The notes beneath the pieces were generated by a model, which saw only the letters and a program-made list of their open reading frames with translations, was not told the DNA's origin and searched no databases. Below are positions 1 to 9,907 of a stretch of 28,454 nt of DNA, piece after piece (position 1 is the stretch's first letter; each line of letters begins with the position of its first letter). Made by a program: the position numbers and the translations under genes. Source of the stretch: JBCBWG01 sp964579305 (GTDB taxonomy: Bacteria > Pseudomonadota > Alphaproteobacteria > Rhizobiales > Hyphomicrobiaceae); contig CAZOGY010000033.1 in assembly GCA_964579305.1 (NCBI GenBank), forward strand, positions 1 through 28,454. The letters are read 5' to 3'.

Positions 1-858
<858 letters not shown>

Positions 859-892
859 GGGCGAACTCCTGCGGCTGGTTTCTCAAGCCGCG

Positions 893-921
893 GCTATTGC
901 AACGTTTCTCGAAAGGGTCAA
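893..921 (-). promoter_or_regulatory. Candidate sigma-70-type promoter of metK
   Basis: On the minus strand a TTGACC box (916-921), five of six matches to the -35 consensus, lies exactly 17 bases from AATAGC (893-898), a weak -10. A start near 886 would give a leader of about 30 bases before the GTG of metK. This is pattern matching only. Confidence 0.33.
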
Positions 922-1023
922 GCGCCACGCACGCGCCAAGTCCGACACACCGTGCCCGAATGCGCTGGCCGCGTGAGGCCCAAACCGAAAGCTCGCCACA
1001 CCGGCGATCGCGCGCACCCGCGT

Positions 1024-1506
1024 TCAGGTGGCAACCGGATCATCCGACAGGGATCGAACGAGATCGATCACCGATCGACGCACGCGCGCATCGCCGATCT
1101 TGGAGAACGCGCGGTTGAGATCGATGCCCTCGCGGCTCTTGAGGAACTCCACCAGACCGAGGTCGCCGCTGGCTTCCTTGCGCGGGCCATCGGCTGCATC
1201 GCCGCCATTTTCGCAATCGCCCTCGTAGCCTGCAACATCAAGGCCCTCGAAAAAGAAATCGACCCCGACGCCCAGCACACGGCTCAAATCGTACAGCCGG
1301 CTTGCACCGATGCGGTTGACGCCCTTTTCGTATTTTTGGATTTGCTGAAACGTCAGCCCGAGGCGCTCCGCCAGCTTTTCCTGGCTCAGCCCAAGCCACA
1401 TGCGCCGCAAGCGGACACGACTTCCCACATGGACATCGACCGGGTTTGGCCGGCGTGTCCGCTTATCGTCGAGCATAGCCTCGAGCGCCGTTTCATCTCT
1501 ACGCAT
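1024..1506 (-). CDS. XRE/Cro-CI family helix-turn-helix transcriptional regulator
   Basis: A DNA-binding regulator of the cytoplasm. The HTH region spans about residues 26-75: VGSRVRLRRMWLGLSQEKLA followed by a recognition helix around TFQQIQKYEKGVNRI, then a hydrophobic segment (LYDLSRVLGV) typical of HTH_3 domains. The C-terminal half is acidic and polar and shows no sensor domain that I recognise. With the ATG at 1506 the protein has 160 residues; the internal ATG at 1476 (MLDDKRTRR) is an equally possible start, since neither has a strong ribosome binding site. A regulator of this type between lnt and metK is common in alphaproteobacteria. The target genes cannot be read from the sequence; control of the adjacent metK is an attractive but unproven inference. 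Confidence 0.9.
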   Translation of the reverse strand: MRRDETALEAMLDDKRTRRPNPVDVHVGSRVRLRRMWLGLSQEKLAERLGLTFQQIQKYEKGVNRIGASRLYDLSRVLGVGVDFFFEGLDVAGYEGDCENGGDAADGPRKEASGDLGLVEFLKSREGIDLNRAFSKIGDARVRRSVIDLVRSLSDDPVAT

Positions 1507-1712
1507 ACTTCGCTTGCCACGATCCTGGTGGATTGCCAAAGCGCCGTACGGAAGGGACAGCGCACCTAGTCGACCGCGCCCGCACAACGGGTTATGCAGC
1601 AAAGCTGCGCAACCCAGGGATGCGGTGCGCCGGATCGGTAGTCATGCATCACATCGGCGTCAACCGCGCGGGTCACGAAACCGGCGAAAGGCGCAAATTA
1701 ATTGTAATTGGA

Positions 1713-3443
1713 TCACAAAGCTTTATCGACTGAACTTCTGGATCGCAAAACAATGCCGGCCAACACGACCATAAAACACAAGACCCAGAACACTTGATCG
1801 CGCCAGGCCAGGAATAGCGGTAACGGACCGGCTTCTGGAACGGCCGCATCGATCGTCCCAACCACGTTCATGCCAAGGCTCTGCGAAACTCTGCCGTAGG
1901 GATCGATCACGGCACTGATCCCATTGTTGGCCACCCGCAAGACGCCGATGCCGAATTCAACCGCGCGCACCTGTGCTTGATGCAAGTGCTGAAACGGTCC
2001 GCTCGTCACGCCAAACCAACCGTCGTTGGTCAGGTTGATCAACAGCTCAGGTCGGCGCTCGCCGCGCGCGATAAGCTGCGGGAACACAATCTCATAGCAA
2101 ATCAGCAGTTCGGTTGGCGCAAGGCCAGTGATTGCCATTGGCGCGCGGGGCGTTGGACCACTGGCAAATCCGCCGCGCTGACGCGTCACCGTCTCCAGCC
2201 CAATCGCCTCAAGCAGCCACGGCATCGGCAAGTACTCGCCAAACGGCACGAGGTGGGTCTTATCGTAGATACCGCTTGGCCGACCATCTTCATCGAAAAC
2301 GGCCGCGCTGTTGAAGACCTGCACCACATTTGCACCCGCACCGCGCTCCGCCCGCAAAATGCCGGCGATCAACTGCGTCCGCGGCGGCAGAAGCGCGGCA
2401 AGCGCATCAAGCGCTTCGGGTGTGTTGACCGGACCGAACGGCATTGCCGCTTCCGGCCAAATGACATGAGTGATGCCGGCCAGATCGTCCTGGCGACCAT
2501 CTGGCGCCTGACGGCTCAGCCGCAAATGCGTGGCAAATATCGACGACTGATGATCGCGCGACCACTTGTCGGCCTGCGGGATCGACGGTTGGACAATGCG
2601 AACGCGTGCCGGCGGCGCACCCAACTCGCCTCTCGTCTCGCTGATTGCTTGCCCGGCCGCGGCTTGCCCGTCACGCAAAGACGCCCCGTCCAATCGCGCC
2701 AGGCCGAATATCAATAATGCACCAATCGGCAGGGCCGCACTTGCGATCGCGACACACGCCAACAGCGCAGTTGGCGGCACCGCCCAGCGGGCGAGGTAAA
2801 CCGCCGCGGGCAGCATCGCGAGCGCCACGACCAACACCGACAGGCCAAAGACGCCAACAAGGCTTGCTGCCTGCATCAGCTCCACCGGCCAAGCCAACGC
2901 ATATCCAAGATTGTTCCAGGGAAAGCCGGTCAGCACGTGGCCGCGCGCAAACTCGCCCAGGCACACGCAAACAACGAATGCGGCGACGGGATGAACGAGG
3001 CGCGCCGGCATGGAACTGCTCACACCGCAGGCCACCGCAAAGAACAACGCAAGTCCAGCGGGCATCAGCATCACCGCGAACGGCATCAGGTAAGCGTACT
3101 GGTCCGCCTGCACCAGGAACGCCCCGCCGATCCAGTACAGGCCAAACAGGTGATAGCCGAAACCGAACCACCAGCCAGCCGAAGCACCATGCAGAAACCG
3201 TCGAAATCCGGGTGATGCCGCCCACAACGCCTCAGTGGTTTCGCGTAAGTTCACGCCGCCAAAAACGTCCGGGCGCGCAACAACCGCAAGCACGGGCAGC
3301 GAAACAAATAAGATCGCGCCAAAATGGAACGGGGCCATGCTGAGCGCACTGAGCCCGCCGAAAGTGAACGCGGCCGCAACGCGCGCCCAGCCGGTCAGCC
3401 CGGCGATGGCACACATCAGGTCAGCGACCGGATTACTTTCCAT
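1713..3443 (-). CDS. lnt: Apolipoprotein N-acyltransferase
   Basis: Inner-membrane enzyme that adds the third acyl chain to the N-terminal cysteine of lipoproteins, the last step of lipoprotein maturation before Lol sorting. The 576-residue protein starts with several hydrophobic segments (about residues 12-250, including GLYWIGGAFL and GFPWNNLGYAL). A periplasmic nitrilase-fold domain follows and one membrane segment closes it near 548-566. The Glu-Lys-Cys triad is visible as E331 (IWPEAAMPF), K395 (YDKTHLVPFGEY) and C449 (LLICYEIVFP). Longer starts exist at 3476 and 3521. The ATG at 3443 was chosen because the preceding residues are basic and unlike the family N-terminus. It lies downstream of corC, a common neighbour in alphaproteobacteria. 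Confidence 0.96.
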   Translation of the reverse strand: MESNPVADLMCAIAGLTGWARVAAAFTFGGLSALSMAPFHFGAILFVSLPVLAVVARPDVFGGVNLRETTEALWAASPGFRRFLHGASAGWWFGFGYHLFGLYWIGGAFLVQADQYAYLMPFAVMLMPAGLALFFAVACGVSSSMPARLVHPVAAFVVCVCLGEFARGHVLTGFPWNNLGYALAWPVELMQAASLVGVFGLSVLVVALAMLPAAVYLARWAVPPTALLACVAIASAALPIGALLIFGLARLDGASLRDGQAAAGQAISETRGELGAPPARVRIVQPSIPQADKWSRDHQSSIFATHLRLSRQAPDGRQDDLAGITHVIWPEAAMPFGPVNTPEALDALAALLPPRTQLIAGILRAERGAGANVVQVFNSAAVFDEDGRPSGIYDKTHLVPFGEYLPMPWLLEAIGLETVTRQRGGFASGPTPRAPMAITGLAPTELLICYEIVFPQLIARGERRPELLINLTNDGWFGVTSGPFQHLHQAQVRAVEFGIGVLRVANNGISAVIDPYGRVSQSLGMNVVGTIDAAVPEAGPLPLFLAWRDQVFWVLCFMVVLAGIVLRSRSSVDKAL

Positions 3444-3565
3444 CGCACCGACCACAACACGCCGCGATCGAACCATGGCGCTAGATTGCCCTTTCCCGAC
3501 CGCAGCGCCACGCAGGATCAACGCCGCCGCACCATGCAGCCCTTGCCGTCGTCAGCGACGAGAGA

Positions 3566-4780
3566 TCAGCCTTCTGACCCGCTCACATTCGAGACGTTTG
3601 CCTTATGAATCCGCAGACGACGGATGCGCCGCGGATCGGCTTCCAGGATCTCAAACTCAATACCGCTTGGATGCGGTATGATCTCGCCGCGGCTCGGCAC
3701 ACGCGCAATCAGCGAGAACACAAGCCCGCCCACGGTATCGATGTCGTCTTCATCTTCCGGGTCGAGCAGCTTCACGCCGACATGGCTTTCCAGGTCTTCA
3801 ACCGGCGTGCGCGCAGAGGCGATCAACCCACCGCCCGCGTCCTCAGTGATGAACGCGTCTTCCTCGTCGTCATGCTCATCTTCAATGTCGCCGACGATCT
3901 CTTCGACAAGATCCTCAATCGTCACCAGCCCGTCGGTACCGCCATATTCATCGACAACCAGCGCCATGTGCGAGCGGGAGGTCTGCATCTTGATCAGCAA
4001 ACTCATCGCCGGCATCGACGGCGGCACGAACAACACGTCACGCCGCACCTTGAGGCTTGAGATCGGCCGGTTGAGATCAACGGGCCCCAAATCAAGCGGT
4101 TGGTCGCTGTCGATGCCTTGCATAAGCGTCGGCCGCTCCCCAAGCGCGCCTGCATCGGCCGCGGGCGCAGCAGCCTCTGCCGATCCGCCATCGCGCGCGC
4201 GCCCCGAAAGTTCGACCGCCAACGCGGCCGCAGGGGCGTGTGCCTCCTGCCCATTCACCGTCTGGCTTTCAAGATCGTTGACAGCCTCCGGCGACGCAGC
4301 CGCTTCGGCTTCGGCCACAAGGCAGTTCAACAGGTCCTTGACGTGCAGCACGCCGCGCGGGTCATCCAACGTCTCATGATAAAGCGGAATGCGGGAGACG
4401 CCGGCTTGGACAAACAGCCGCAAAACATTCGCGACGCTTTCGCCGTCATCGGCGGCGATGATGTCGGCGCGGGGCACCATGACGTCGTCGACCCGCAGTC
4501 CGCCATAGCGCAGCAGCCGCAACAACATGCCGCGCTCTTGATCGGTGAACGTGCCATCGCCGGCAATATCGGCGCGCAATGCGTCTTCGATCGTCTGCCG
4601 GAGATTAGCAGGCGCGCGGCCAAGGCCTGAAAGCAAGAGCGAGAATAAGCCGGAGGCGCTCGCGGGTTTTCCGCTTTGGCCGTCGGTTTCAGCGTGCCCG
4701 TTCTGGCTCGCAACGGGTGTCTGGCCCCCATCTGGGGCCTGGGTAGGGCTAGGGTCGCTCGTCATCGGTGTTGATTGCAC
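3566..4780 (-). CDS. corC: CorC/HlyC-family CBS-domain protein
   Basis: Cytoplasmic protein with two CBS domains and a C-terminal CorC_HlyC (transporter-associated) domain, and without the membrane DUF21 part found in longer relatives. The family has been linked to magnesium/cobalt efflux or haemolysin naming; the real role is unsettled. CBS1 covers about residues 95-155 (RVDDVMVPRADI, SRIPLYHETLDD). CBS2 covers about 235-300 (LVVDEYGGTDGLVTIEDLVEEIVGDIEDE, the family hallmark split here by position). The CorC domain follows at about 315-395. The two CBS halves are separated by an unusual insert of about 70 residues rich in Ala, Glu, Gly and Ser. The first possible start is a GTG at 4780; an ATG five codons later at 4765 is equally possible. 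It lies 37 bases after ybeY and is probably co-transcribed with it. Confidence 0.94.
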   Translation of the reverse strand: MQSTPMTSDPSPTQAPDGGQTPVASQNGHAETDGQSGKPASASGLFSLLLSGLGRAPANLRQTIEDALRADIAGDGTFTDQERGMLLRLLRYGGLRVDDVMVPRADIIAADDGESVANVLRLFVQAGVSRIPLYHETLDDPRGVLHVKDLLNCLVAEAEAAASPEAVNDLESQTVNGQEAHAPAAALAVELSGRARDGGSAEAAAPAADAGALGERPTLMQGIDSDQPLDLGPVDLNRPISSLKVRRDVLFVPPSMPAMSLLIKMQTSRSHMALVVDEYGGTDGLVTIEDLVEEIVGDIEDEHDDEEDAFITEDAGGGLIASARTPVEDLESHVGVKLLDPEDEDDIDTVGGLVFSLIARVPSRGEIIPHPSGIEFEILEADPRRIRRLRIHKANVSNVSGSEG

Positions 4781-4817
4781 GGTGGCCGCTTTGCCTGGCT
4801 AGATCTTAGCGCCAGAA

Positions 4818-5522
4818 TTAAGCAACGGCCGGTGCGCCATGCTCCTCCGCATAGGGGTTTGAGATACCAAAGTCCGCAAGAATACGCGTTTCAAGATTTT
4901 CCATTTCTATCGCCGCGTCATCGCCTTCGTGATCAAATCCGAACAAGTGGAGCGCGCCGTGTACAATCAGATGGACGGTATGGTCACGCATCGTCTTACC
5001 CTGAACGCGCGCCTCCTGCGCGACGGTTTCAAACGCGCAGATCACATCGCCAAAGTACCGCGCGCCTCGATCATCGAGCATGACCGACGGAAATGACAAC
5101 ACGTTCGTCGCCGCGTCTTTCCCCCTGTGGGAGGCATTCAACTGCCGCACATGCGCGTCGTTGCTCAACACAATGGTCATTGTGCCTGGCGCGCGCTTGT
5201 TTGCGGACGCACCGTCGACGTGGCGGGCGATCCGCTCAGCCAGTTGCACGAAAAGGTCTGGAATATCAGGCTCATCAAGATCGTTCGCGTCACTGCCGTT
5301 TACGTCTTCAGGCGTGGAAAGGCCCAAGCCATCGACGCTGACCCAGTCAGGATCGGCGACAAGCACGGATACATCCAGACGCCTTGGCCCCTGATCACCG
5401 TCGGCCGCGCCACCACCCACGCTGCCACCACCCGGAAAGTTTGCCAGGGCCTCACCATCAGCCCCGCCCAGCGCACTCTTGCAATCTTGTGAGGACACGG
5501 TCTGCGATCCGCCATCAACCAT
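4818..5522 (-). CDS. ybeY: Endoribonuclease YbeY
   Basis: Single-strand-specific metallo-endoribonuclease that takes part in 16S rRNA 3'-end processing and ribosome quality control. The zinc-binding signature HGALHLFGFDH is present, with H188, H192 and H198 as ligands, preceded by the conserved NVLSFP and GDVICAFETV segments. The protein has 234 residues, longer than the usual 150-170. The extra length is a Gly/Ala-rich N-terminal part of about 45 residues before the first conserved strand (LDVSVLVADPDW) and a loop rich in Asp and Pro. The ATG at 5522 was chosen because it lies four bases after the phoH stop (TAGAGCGATG); longer readings would run inside phoH. Close coupling to phoH is a widespread arrangement. 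Confidence 0.95.
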   Translation of the reverse strand: MVDGGSQTVSSQDCKSALGGADGEALANFPGGGSVGGGAADGDQGPRRLDVSVLVADPDWVSVDGLGLSTPEDVNGSDANDLDEPDIPDLFVQLAERIARHVDGASANKRAPGTMTIVLSNDAHVRQLNASHRGKDAATNVLSFPSVMLDDRGARYFGDVICAFETVAQEARVQGKTMRDHTVHLIVHGALHLFGFDHEGDDAAIEMENLETRILADFGISNPYAEEHGAPAVA

Positions 5523-5526
5523 CGCT

Positions 5527-6567
<1,041 letters not shown>

Positions 6568-6681
6568 ATCCGACCTCTTTCAGGTACCACGCGCATGTCT
6601 CACAAGTTGCACTGGGTTGCCGTCTCGCCCGACTATGACATGGGACCGGTGACGGATGCGTAACAGGGGCGTTCCAGCGGC

Positions 6682-6710
6682 AGACTGTCCACCGCTTTTC
6701 GCGTTGTCAA
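6682..6710 (-). promoter_or_regulatory. Candidate promoter in the miaB-phoH spacer
   Basis: A perfect TTGACA (minus strand, 6705-6710) lies 17 bases before CAGTCT (6682-6687), which matches the -10 consensus only weakly. The position, about 115 bases before the TTG of phoH, would suit a promoter for phoH-ybeY-corC. Low confidence because of the poor -10. Confidence 0.25.
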
Positions 6711-6746
6711 TGCCACACAGTTTGATTGCACGCGATGGCATATCCT

Positions 6747-8090
6747 TCAGGCGGCCAGAACAGCACCACGCAATGAATTTGGCCCGGCATTTTGGATTTC
6801 GACTGGCATGATCTGGCCCAAAATGCCGTCTTCGGCGACCGCGTGAACGGCCTGCAGATAAGGCGACCGGCCGATGAGCTGACCGTCGTTCTTGCCATTA
6901 CGTTCAAACAGAACCGGCAGAACGCGACCGACGCATTGGGCGTTGAACGCAGACTGCTGCGCATTCAAGACCGCCTGTAATTTCTGCAGTCTGGCCGCCT
7001 TGACGCTTTCGTCGATCTGATCTTCGAGTTTCGCTGCTGGCGTGCCGGGCCGCGGGCTGTATTTGAACGAATACGCCTGCGCGAAAACGACCGTTTCGAC
7101 GACCTTGAGCGTTTCTTCGAATTCGGCATCGGTTTCACCGGGAAAGCCCACGATGATATCCGTCGATAACGCAATATCTGGACGCGCGCGGCGGATTTTC
7201 TCGACAAGACCCAGGTATTCGGCCGTCGTATGTTTCCGGTTCATCGCAGCCAGAATTCTATCGGCGCCGGCCTGAAACGGCAGATGCAGATACGGCATCA
7301 GTTTGTCATTGGAGGCGTGCGCCGCGATCAGATCGTCACTCATGTCGCGCGGGTGGCTTGTCGTATAGCGAATGCGTTCAAGACCGTCGATTTCAGCCAA
7401 CGCGTCTGCAAGGCGCGCCAAACTCCACGTTGAGCCGTCGGCCGCTTCGCCATGATATGCGTTCACATTCTGGCCCAGCAGCGTGATCTCACGCACACCC
7501 TGCCCTACCAGTAGCCGCGCCTCAGCTACAACGTCCCCAGCCGGCCGCGATATCTCTATGCCGCGGGTGTATGGCACAACGCAAAAAGTACAAAACTTGT
7601 CGCAGCCTTCTTGTACGGTCAGGAACGCGCTCGCGCGTTTTGCAACCGGGCGCGGCGGCAAATGCTGGAATTTGTCTTCTTCTGGAAACTCAATTTGCAC
7701 CTGCCGCCGCTTGCCTTCGCGGACATCGGCCAAATAGCTCGGCAGGTGATGATAGCTTTGTGGTCCGACAACAAGATCAACGACCGGGGCGCGACGCACG
7801 ATTTCCTCGCCCTCCGCCTGGGCAACGCAACCGGCCACGGCAATGACCGTGTCACGACCATCAGCCGCCCGCTCAGCTTTCAGCTGCGACAGCCGGCCAA
7901 GCTCCGAATAAACTTTCTCGGCTGCTTTCTCGCGGATATGGCACGTGTTCAAGATGACAACGTCAGCATTTTCCAGCCGGTCCGTCGCACGATAGCCGTT
8001 CGGCGCAAGCGCTTCGGCCATGCGTTCACTGTCATAGACATTCATCTGACAGCCATACGTCTTGATGAAGACCGACTTTGTCTCCGGCAT
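6747..8090 (-). CDS. miaB: tRNA-2-methylthio-N6-dimethylallyladenosine synthase
   Basis: Radical-SAM methylthiotransferase that adds the methylthio group to i6A37 of tRNAs reading UNN codons. Order of parts: an N-terminal UPF0004 domain whose cysteines C14, C50 and C88 bind the auxiliary 4Fe-4S cluster (TYGCQMN, NTCHIRE, AGCVAQ), then the radical-SAM domain with C163, C167 and C170 (CDKFCTFC). A C-terminal TRAM domain ends with GRSPYLQAVHAV. The protein has 447 residues, the usual size. The ATG at 8090 gives the typical MPETKSVFIKTYGC start and has a GGTGAG just upstream; a TTG at 8111 would add seven residues. The enzyme needs SAM (metK) and iron-sulfur clusters (nfuA), both encoded in this window. 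Confidence 0.97.
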   Translation of the reverse strand: MPETKSVFIKTYGCQMNVYDSERMAEALAPNGYRATDRLENADVVILNTCHIREKAAEKVYSELGRLSQLKAERAADGRDTVIAVAGCVAQAEGEEIVRRAPVVDLVVGPQSYHHLPSYLADVREGKRRQVQIEFPEEDKFQHLPPRPVAKRASAFLTVQEGCDKFCTFCVVPYTRGIEISRPAGDVVAEARLLVGQGVREITLLGQNVNAYHGEAADGSTWSLARLADALAEIDGLERIRYTTSHPRDMSDDLIAAHASNDKLMPYLHLPFQAGADRILAAMNRKHTTAEYLGLVEKIRRARPDIALSTDIIVGFPGETDAEFEETLKVVETVVFAQAYSFKYSPRPGTPAAKLEDQIDESVKAARLQKLQAVLNAQQSAFNAQCVGRVLPVLFERNGKNDGQLIGRSPYLQAVHAVAEDGILGQIMPVEIQNAGPNSLRGAVLAA

Positions 8091-8402
8091 TTTCTCACCG
8101 TCGCTCGACAAACCGTAAGGTACCTTGACACAAGCCTACGCTGGCGTTGGTTCAACTCGCGTTACTCAGGCGACATCTGATCAAGGACATCGCCTCGGCG
8201 TCCGCATGGGTCGCCGCTCTTAAACGCCGCCGCTGCGCTGATCAACGCATTTGACGGCGCTTGGGATCCGCGCACGCCAATGCAGCGCCCGCCACATCCT
8301 CATATTGCAGTGCAGCACCACAAGCCAAGCACCAATTCCACCTGACGTTTTTCCCAGACGCTCTGCCAGAACCTCGCTCAGAGACTAGCCAGCCGCGCGA
8401 AA
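8091..8402. other. Intergenic region between plsC and miaB, no gene seen
   Basis: About 310 bases without a supportable reading frame of either strand. It probably carries the miaB promoter. Nothing resembling a transporter, regulator or RNA gene was recognised. In several rhizobia a Fur-family gene sits in this neighbourhood; none is present here. The sequence TTGACACAAGCC at 8125-8136 also occurs upstream of trpS. Confidence 0.55.
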
Positions 8403-9386
8403 TTAACGCGATTGCGCGTTGGCCCGTGTGGGGCCTTCACGCAAAAGACCCACCACGCCCGCACGCACGCCGGCTTCACTCTCCTGCGCCAACGCCTTGC
8501 GATGAGCAAAGTCATCGATCGCACGAGGTTCAGAGATTCGGATCGCAACGTCGATAGGGCCCGATTTCAAAAGATCCCAGGCATGCGGCGGCAGATCCAT
8601 ATCTCCGTACCAACCAATCCGCGCCCGGTCCGCGCGGCCCAAAGGCACGCCACCCTGCGTTTGATAGACCATCGAAATTGTCTGCACCGCTGGCAACTTG
8701 GCCCGGTCAGCCCCTTGCGAGGCAGCATCGCGCGCCGCATCAAACACCGCACCAAAAAGCGATGATCGGAAAGGCAGCACGCGATTACCGTCGCTCGATG
8801 TGCCCTCCGCAAACAGCACGATGGCGTCGCCACGTGCGAGCCGCTGGGCGATTGCTTGGGTCGTCTGGCCAACCGCCGTGCGCTTTTCCCGATCCACGAA
8901 GACCGTTTGCTGAAGCCGTGCCAACATGCCGATACCAGGCCAGCCATCAACCTCCCGCTTGGCAACGAATGACAGCGGGGCGACCGCGCTGAGCACGGGA
9001 ATGTCGAGCCACGACACGTGGTTTGAAACGAGAAGCACCGGCCGGTCCCGCACCACAGCTCCGGTGATGTGTAATCGCACCCCCAGCAATCGGCACACCT
9101 GCCTGTGATACCAATGTGGGAAGCTGCGGGCGGATGGCCGATGAACACGCTTCAATACGGCCTGCACCGGCAGTCCGGCAATCGTCAGACCAAAAAACGC
9201 GGAAAGCACGACGACCGCTCGCGCACGCGAACCGCGATAGGCGCGCTCGAACGCTTCCCAGCCAGGGCCATGATGTTCTGGGTCTTTGCTGGCCGATGAC
9301 GACCGCATTGCCGACCGCACCGGCAACGATGACTGTTCAGAGCGCGCGCCGCCTGCCCGCCCTGACCGCGTCGAACGTGCCTTCAT
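8403..9386 (-). CDS. plsC: 1-acyl-sn-glycerol-3-phosphate acyltransferase family protein
   Basis: Membrane-associated acyltransferase of the PlsC/LPLAT family, which converts lysophosphatidic acid to phosphatidic acid in phospholipid synthesis. The catalytic HX4D motif is NHVSWLDIP (H123 and D128). The glycerol-phosphate binding motif is FAEGTSSDG (E194, G195, T196), and a hydrophobic anchor lies at about residues 57-78. A basic N-terminal stretch of about 45 residues precedes the domain. The ATG at 9386 overlaps the rimI stop as ATGA, which supports this start over the internal one at 9308. Because the genome also has olsB, an OlsA-like role (acylating lyso-ornithine lipid) is a possible alternative; the sequence alone does not separate the two. 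Confidence 0.9.
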   Translation of the reverse strand: MKARSTRSGRAGGARSEQSSLPVRSAMRSSSASKDPEHHGPGWEAFERAYRGSRARAVVVLSAFFGLTIAGLPVQAVLKRVHRPSARSFPHWYHRQVCRLLGVRLHITGAVVRDRPVLLVSNHVSWLDIPVLSAVAPLSFVAKREVDGWPGIGMLARLQQTVFVDREKRTAVGQTTQAIAQRLARGDAIVLFAEGTSSDGNRVLPFRSSLFGAVFDAARDAASQGADRAKLPAVQTISMVYQTQGGVPLGRADRARIGWYGDMDLPPHAWDLLKSGPIDVAIRISEPRAIDDFAHRKALAQESEAGVRAGVVGLLREGPTRANAQSR

Positions 9387-9886
9387 TGCGCCTTGGCGTC
9401 TGCGGGCTTCAGAGACTTTGCAAGAAGCGCTGCATCAACCGTCTGCCCATTCGCGCGTTTGTAGTATTCAGGCCGCGACGCGATTTGCGCAAAGCCTGCT
9501 TCCTGGTAGAGCGCAAGCGCCGCATCATTGTCCACGGCGACCTCAAAAACCATGCGTTCAAGGCCGATCCGCTGAGCCGCGCGCTCAAAACCGCCGAGGA
9601 TATGCTGCCCAATCCCGCGCCGCCGCCAAGCGCCATCGACGCCGATCCAAAGGATTTCCGCATCGTCGCCGGCCACGCGGCCAATCACATAGCCCACCAG
9701 CTTTTCGCCGCCCTCATGGGTCGCAACAAACGCAAGCGCATTCGGATCGGCGAGCAACTCGCTCAGCTCCGACGGCGACGGCGCTGGTCCAAACACGATG
9801 TGATGTAGCGCAGCAATACGACTGGCGTGGGAGGGATCGGCCAGCAGCAGGCTTATTGACTTCAGTTCGGCGGGCGGTTCGCTCAT
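9383..9886 (-). CDS. rimI: Ribosomal-protein-alanine acetyltransferase family (GNAT)
   Basis: GNAT-fold acetyltransferase that, in the best-studied case, acetylates the N-terminal alanine of ribosomal protein S18 using acetyl-CoA. The acetyl-CoA pyrophosphate-binding motif is RRRGIGQHIL at about residues 88-97, followed by the typical FEVAVDNDAALALYQEAGF segment where the substrate loop and catalytic region lie. Length of 167 residues is normal. The start ATG at 9886 lies 21 bases after tsaB and the stop overlaps plsC by ATGA, so the three genes are likely one transcription unit. Pairing with tsaB is conserved across many bacteria. The real substrate in this organism is inferred from family and position only. 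Confidence 0.92.
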   Translation of the reverse strand: MSEPPAELKSISLLLADPSHASRIAALHHIVFGPAPSPSELSELLADPNALAFVATHEGGEKLVGYVIGRVAGDDAEILWIGVDGAWRRRGIGQHILGGFERAAQRIGLERMVFEVAVDNDAALALYQEAGFAQIASRPEYYKRANGQTVDAALLAKSLKPADAKAQ

Positions 9887-9907
9887 CTTCGGCTCAAGAC
9901 ATAAGGG

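Noticed and set aside
871..891. SAM-responsive riboswitch in the metK leader
   Set aside because: The spacer contains no recognisable SAM-II or SAM/SAH consensus elements, and a promoter-like pair overlaps the hairpin, so only a simple inverted repeat remains.
2645..3343. Plus-strand frame opposite lnt
   Set aside because: The composition is extreme (Arg, Pro, Ala, Gln), it shows no domain, and it lies fully opposite a gene with clear catalytic residues.
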